Positions 5,523 through 6,671 of a DNA stretch of 6,671 bases are shown piece by piece. A program made the translations under genes and the position numbers. The stretch comes from a bacterium. GTDB taxonomy: Bacteria > Patescibacteriota > Patescibacteriia > Patescibacteriales > JAKAJF01. Location of the stretch: the NCBI GenBank assembly GCA_021813875.1, contig JAKAJF010000050.1, positions 1-6,671 of the forward strand, read 5' to 3'. Within the stretch, counting starts at the first letter, position 1. Each line of letters opens with the position of its first letter. The notes beneath the pieces were generated by a model that worked only from the letters and a program-made list of their open reading frames with translations, was not told where the DNA came from and ran no database searches.

Positions 5523-6135
5523 AAAGATGCGCGAGGGTGATTTCCAGCATGGCCGGCACGTGCTCGCTCACGTTGGTGATCGCCGTTTGCATCTCATTAG
5601 GCAGCCGCTTCAAGGCTCGCCGGCCCTCTTCCTTGTTCTTATCGCCGAGATAGGTGCTGACCCTGTCCATGACCGGGGAAGAGTATTCCAATCCCTCCCA
5701 GAGTTCGCCGAAGCGGGTGTAGTAATAGGGTCTTTCGGGAGCCGCCTGGGTCTGGCGCGGCAGGAAAGCGCCGAGCATGAGGGCGAGGAAGCGTCCTTCG
5801 AGGGCGTTCCTATGGGTCTCCACTGCTTCCCAGACGAAGCTCCAGAGGACGTGCGGCATCTCTTCGCGGCAGAAGGAGAGCGGCCGGGGAGGGACGATCA
5901 GTTCTCCCGAAAGGTCGGCGACGAGCGCGCCGCCGAAGACGAACGAGGCATCCTGGGCATTGGTGGGGAAGCGGTTTCCTTCGAGCCCCGAGACGACCAG
6001 GGCCATGAGGCAGGATCTTTCCAGGCCAGCGAAGGGAGTTTTTTCAAACCATAGCCTTTTCTTGTCAAAACAGCTGGGAGCTCCGGCGATCCGGACAAGC
6101 TCGATAGGCCTCAAAACGCAGGCAGCTTCCTTCAA
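5521..6135 (-). CDS. Unrecognised 204-residue protein, TTG start
   Basis: I do not recognise this protein. It is soluble, with no signal peptide or clear membrane helix. It has a Leu/Arg-rich start (VLRPIELVRIAG), a segment with cysteines C22 and C42, a probable strand-rich stretch (ASFVFGGALVADLSGELIV, residues 63-81), an aromatic and acidic helix (VLWSFVWEAVETHRN, 96-110), a PYYYTRFGELWEGLEY segment (136-151), and a charged helical C-terminus. Translation from TTG at 6135-6133 is favoured because AAAGGAGGT stands five bases upstream and no ATG is nearby in frame. The opposite-strand reading of this region has no such signals and an unnatural composition, so the minus strand is taken as coding. 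It ends in a strong terminator and probably forms its own transcription unit, perhaps with some readthrough into the DUF5946-like gene. Confidence 0.75.
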   Translation of the reverse strand: MKEAACVLRPIELVRIAGAPSCFDKKRLWFEKTPFAGLERSCLMALVVSGLEGNRFPTNAQDASFVFGGALVADLSGELIVPPRPLSFCREEMPHVLWSFVWEAVETHRNALEGRFLALMLGAFLPRQTQAAPERPYYYTRFGELWEGLEYSSPVMDRVSTYLGDKNKEEGRRALKRLPNEMQTAITNVSEHVPAMLEITLAHL

Positions 6136-6140
6136 TTTTT

Positions 6141-6149
6141 ACCTCCTTT
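6141..6149 (-). promoter_or_regulatory. Perfect Shine-Dalgarno that fixes a TTG start
   Basis: The minus strand reads AAAGGAGGT here, five bases before the TTG at 6135-6133. This near-complete match to the 16S anti-SD is what selects the TTG over any later codon as the start of the 204-residue protein. Confidence 0.8.
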
Positions 6150-6177
6150 ATGTTAGCTCTTTTCAAGAGAACGGTTA

Positions 6178-6205
6178 TTACTTAAACCCTATCATAAATA
6201 AGTAA
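6178..6205 (-). promoter_or_regulatory. Possible promoter/operator with a 7-bp dyad
   Basis: TTACTTA (6178-6184) and its exact inverse TAAGTAA (6199-6205) are 21 bp apart centre to centre, two helical turns. Between them on the minus strand lies TATGAT (6196-6191), a five-of-six match to a -10 box, but no good -35 is seen at the proper distance. A start near 6184 would give a leader of about 48 nt before the TTG. The arrangement suits a repressor covering a promoter, but the sequence is AT-rich and chance is not excluded. Confidence 0.3.
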
Positions 6206-6263
6206 AAGAGGCAAAGCAGGCAGAAATTCCGCGCCGGTTTTAGCTTAATGATCTTCTCTCCAT

Positions 6264-6292
6264 AAAAAAGCCGCCCGGACGGGGCGGCTTTT
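6264..6292 (-). terminator. Strong terminator after the holin-like/small membrane gene pair
   Basis: AAAAGCCGCCC (6266-6276) pairs perfectly with GGGCGGCTTTT (6282-6292) over 11 bp, with a 5-nt loop. On the minus strand it is followed by TTTTTTATG, a good U-tract, and it lies about 27 nt past the stop of the 60-residue gene. The plus strand also has four T after the stem, but no plus-strand gene runs into it. Confidence 0.85.
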
Positions 6293-6318
6293 AGCGAGAA
6301 GAGATGCTGTCAAATCTT

Positions 6319-6501
6319 TTATTTCTGACATTTACCCATGACCGGGCAAAACATTAAGGATAAATTTATCAATGCCCATAGGATCAAAGAGCTGACCCAG
6401 AGATTGCCGCCAACCTTTAACAAAGATTGGACATAATAAAGAAACGCGAAAAAAGAAATCTCGGATATGATGCCATAGATCCATTCTTTTGTTTTGTTCA
6501 T
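6319..6501 (-). CDS. Small two-helix membrane protein, coupled to the holin-like gene
   Basis: A 60-residue protein with two hydrophobic helices, about residues 8-28 (IYGIISEISFFAFLYYVQSLL) and 33-53. It begins with the charged MNKTKEW and ends FCPVMGKCQK with two cysteines. The hydrophobic helix running into FCP faintly recalls DUF2892/YgaP-like membrane proteins, but I would not assign it. Reality of the gene is supported by the ATGA overlap with the stop of the upstream holin-like gene, by TCCTT on the plus strand (AAGGA on the coding strand, 6515-6511) nine bases before the ATG, and by a terminator shortly after the stop. It is probably made by coupled translation with the upstream protein and sits in the cytoplasmic membrane, perhaps as its partner. 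Confidence 0.62.
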   Translation of the reverse strand: MNKTKEWIYGIISEISFFAFLYYVQSLLKVGGNLWVSSLILWALINLSLMFCPVMGKCQK

Positions 6502-6671
6502 ACATTTTTTTCCTTAATTAAGGCGTTATAAATCAGGGCTATGATTAAGCCTCCGATGGCTCCGTCGAAAAATGCCCAGATACCGCCGATGATTCCGCCT
6601 AAAAAAGTGGGCGCATAGCCGATATAGAGGGAAGATACGTCTTGTACGATTTTTACTCCCCAACCGAACGA
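6498..6671 (-). CDS. Holin-like membrane protein, C-terminal part
   Basis: The minus strand is open from the window edge to TGA at 6500-6498, giving 57 residues; the N-terminus lies outside. The sequence resembles a family of small chromosomal membrane proteins often annotated as bacteriophage holin. It starts with GWG, then has SLYIGYAPTFLGGIIGG (about residues 14-30), GIWAFFDGAIGG and a final hydrophobic helix ending LIYNALIK. The FxDG-x-IGG turn between hydrophobic segments is the feature I recognise. In that family two or three membrane helices are usual, and the proteins are widespread outside prophages, so lytic function should not be assumed. No other phage gene is present here. Its stop overlaps the start of the 60-residue membrane protein by ATGA, indicating an operon. 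Confidence 0.7.
   Translation of the reverse strand, partial: SFGWGVKIVQDVSSLYIGYAPTFLGGIIGGIWAFFDGAIGGLIIALIYNALIKEKNV

Larger units (their letters stand above)
6136..6318. other. Intergenic region between two minus-strand units
   Basis: This 183-nt stretch carries no gene that I can support. From right to left it holds the terminator of the small membrane gene, a non-coding stretch of about 55 nt with nothing recognisable (6206-6260), the dyad with a possible -10 box, a small 5-bp hairpin (CTCTT 6157-6161 with AAGAG 6165-6169) in the presumed leader of the 204-residue gene, and that gene's SD. Confidence 0.6.

Noticed and set aside
5527..6054. A 175-codon plus-strand frame opposite the 204-residue orphan.
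   Set aside because: It has no SD or promoter, its composition is His/Arg/Gly-rich, and the minus strand has a perfect SD and a terminator placed exactly at its stop.
5033..6292. Idea that the three hairpins on the right are CRISPR or transposon-end repeats.
   Set aside because: Their sequences differ from each other, each has a U-tract at a gene end, and no spacers or flanking duplications are present.
6498..6671. Idea of a prophage at the right edge because of the holin-like protein.
   Set aside because: No other phage gene, attachment site or tRNA is visible, and holin-annotated proteins of this type are common on chromosomes.

Overview
The window looks like a piece of bacterial chromosome from a Patescibacteria/CPR-type (Parcubacteria-like) genome. 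This is an inference from gene content. A PrgI-family membrane protein is followed by a stand-alone TraC-like (VirB4 N-terminal) protein and then a VirB4-type ATPase, all packed stop-to-start; I associate this arrangement with CPR conjugation/type IV secretion-like loci. TGA is used as a genuine stop (at 103-105 and, on the minus strand, at 6500-6498), so the TGA-recoded CPR lineages are unlikely. By eye the base composition is mildly GC-rich.

Left part (1-4573, all plus strand): one compact operon. It starts with the last 34 codons of an unidentified gene. Then come PrgI (VirB3-like inner-membrane protein), a TraC-like domain protein, a VirB4 ATPase carrying Walker A, Walker B and the downstream TQ motif, a membrane-anchored protein with a probable NTF2/VirB8-like external domain, and a ComF-family phosphoribosyltransferase-like protein with eight zinc-finger cysteines. 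Gaps between genes are -1 to 15 nt and Shine-Dalgarno (SD) sequences are weak, so translation is probably coupled. The first four complete products look like the inner-membrane and motor part of a reduced type IV secretion or DNA-transfer machine. ComF suggests, but does not prove, a link to DNA uptake.

Middle (4574-5061): a monocistronic plus-strand gene with its own candidate sigma70-like promoter and a near-perfect SD. It encodes an orphan 124-residue protein with two CxC pairs at its C-terminus. It ends in a hairpin terminator shared with the convergent gene on the other strand.

Right part (5043-6671, all minus strand): three units read leftwards. The rightmost is a truncated holin-like membrane protein whose stop codon overlaps (ATGA) the start of a 60-residue two-helix membrane protein, followed by a strong terminator. 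Next is an unrecognised 204-residue protein started by TTG behind a perfect SD, with a dyad upstream and a terminator at its stop. The leftmost is a DUF5946-like protein. No RNA genes, CRISPR arrays, insertion sequences or large repeats were seen. The best candidates for something new are the two orphan proteins and the coupled small membrane protein; the secretion operon is a recognisable, if minimal and split, system.
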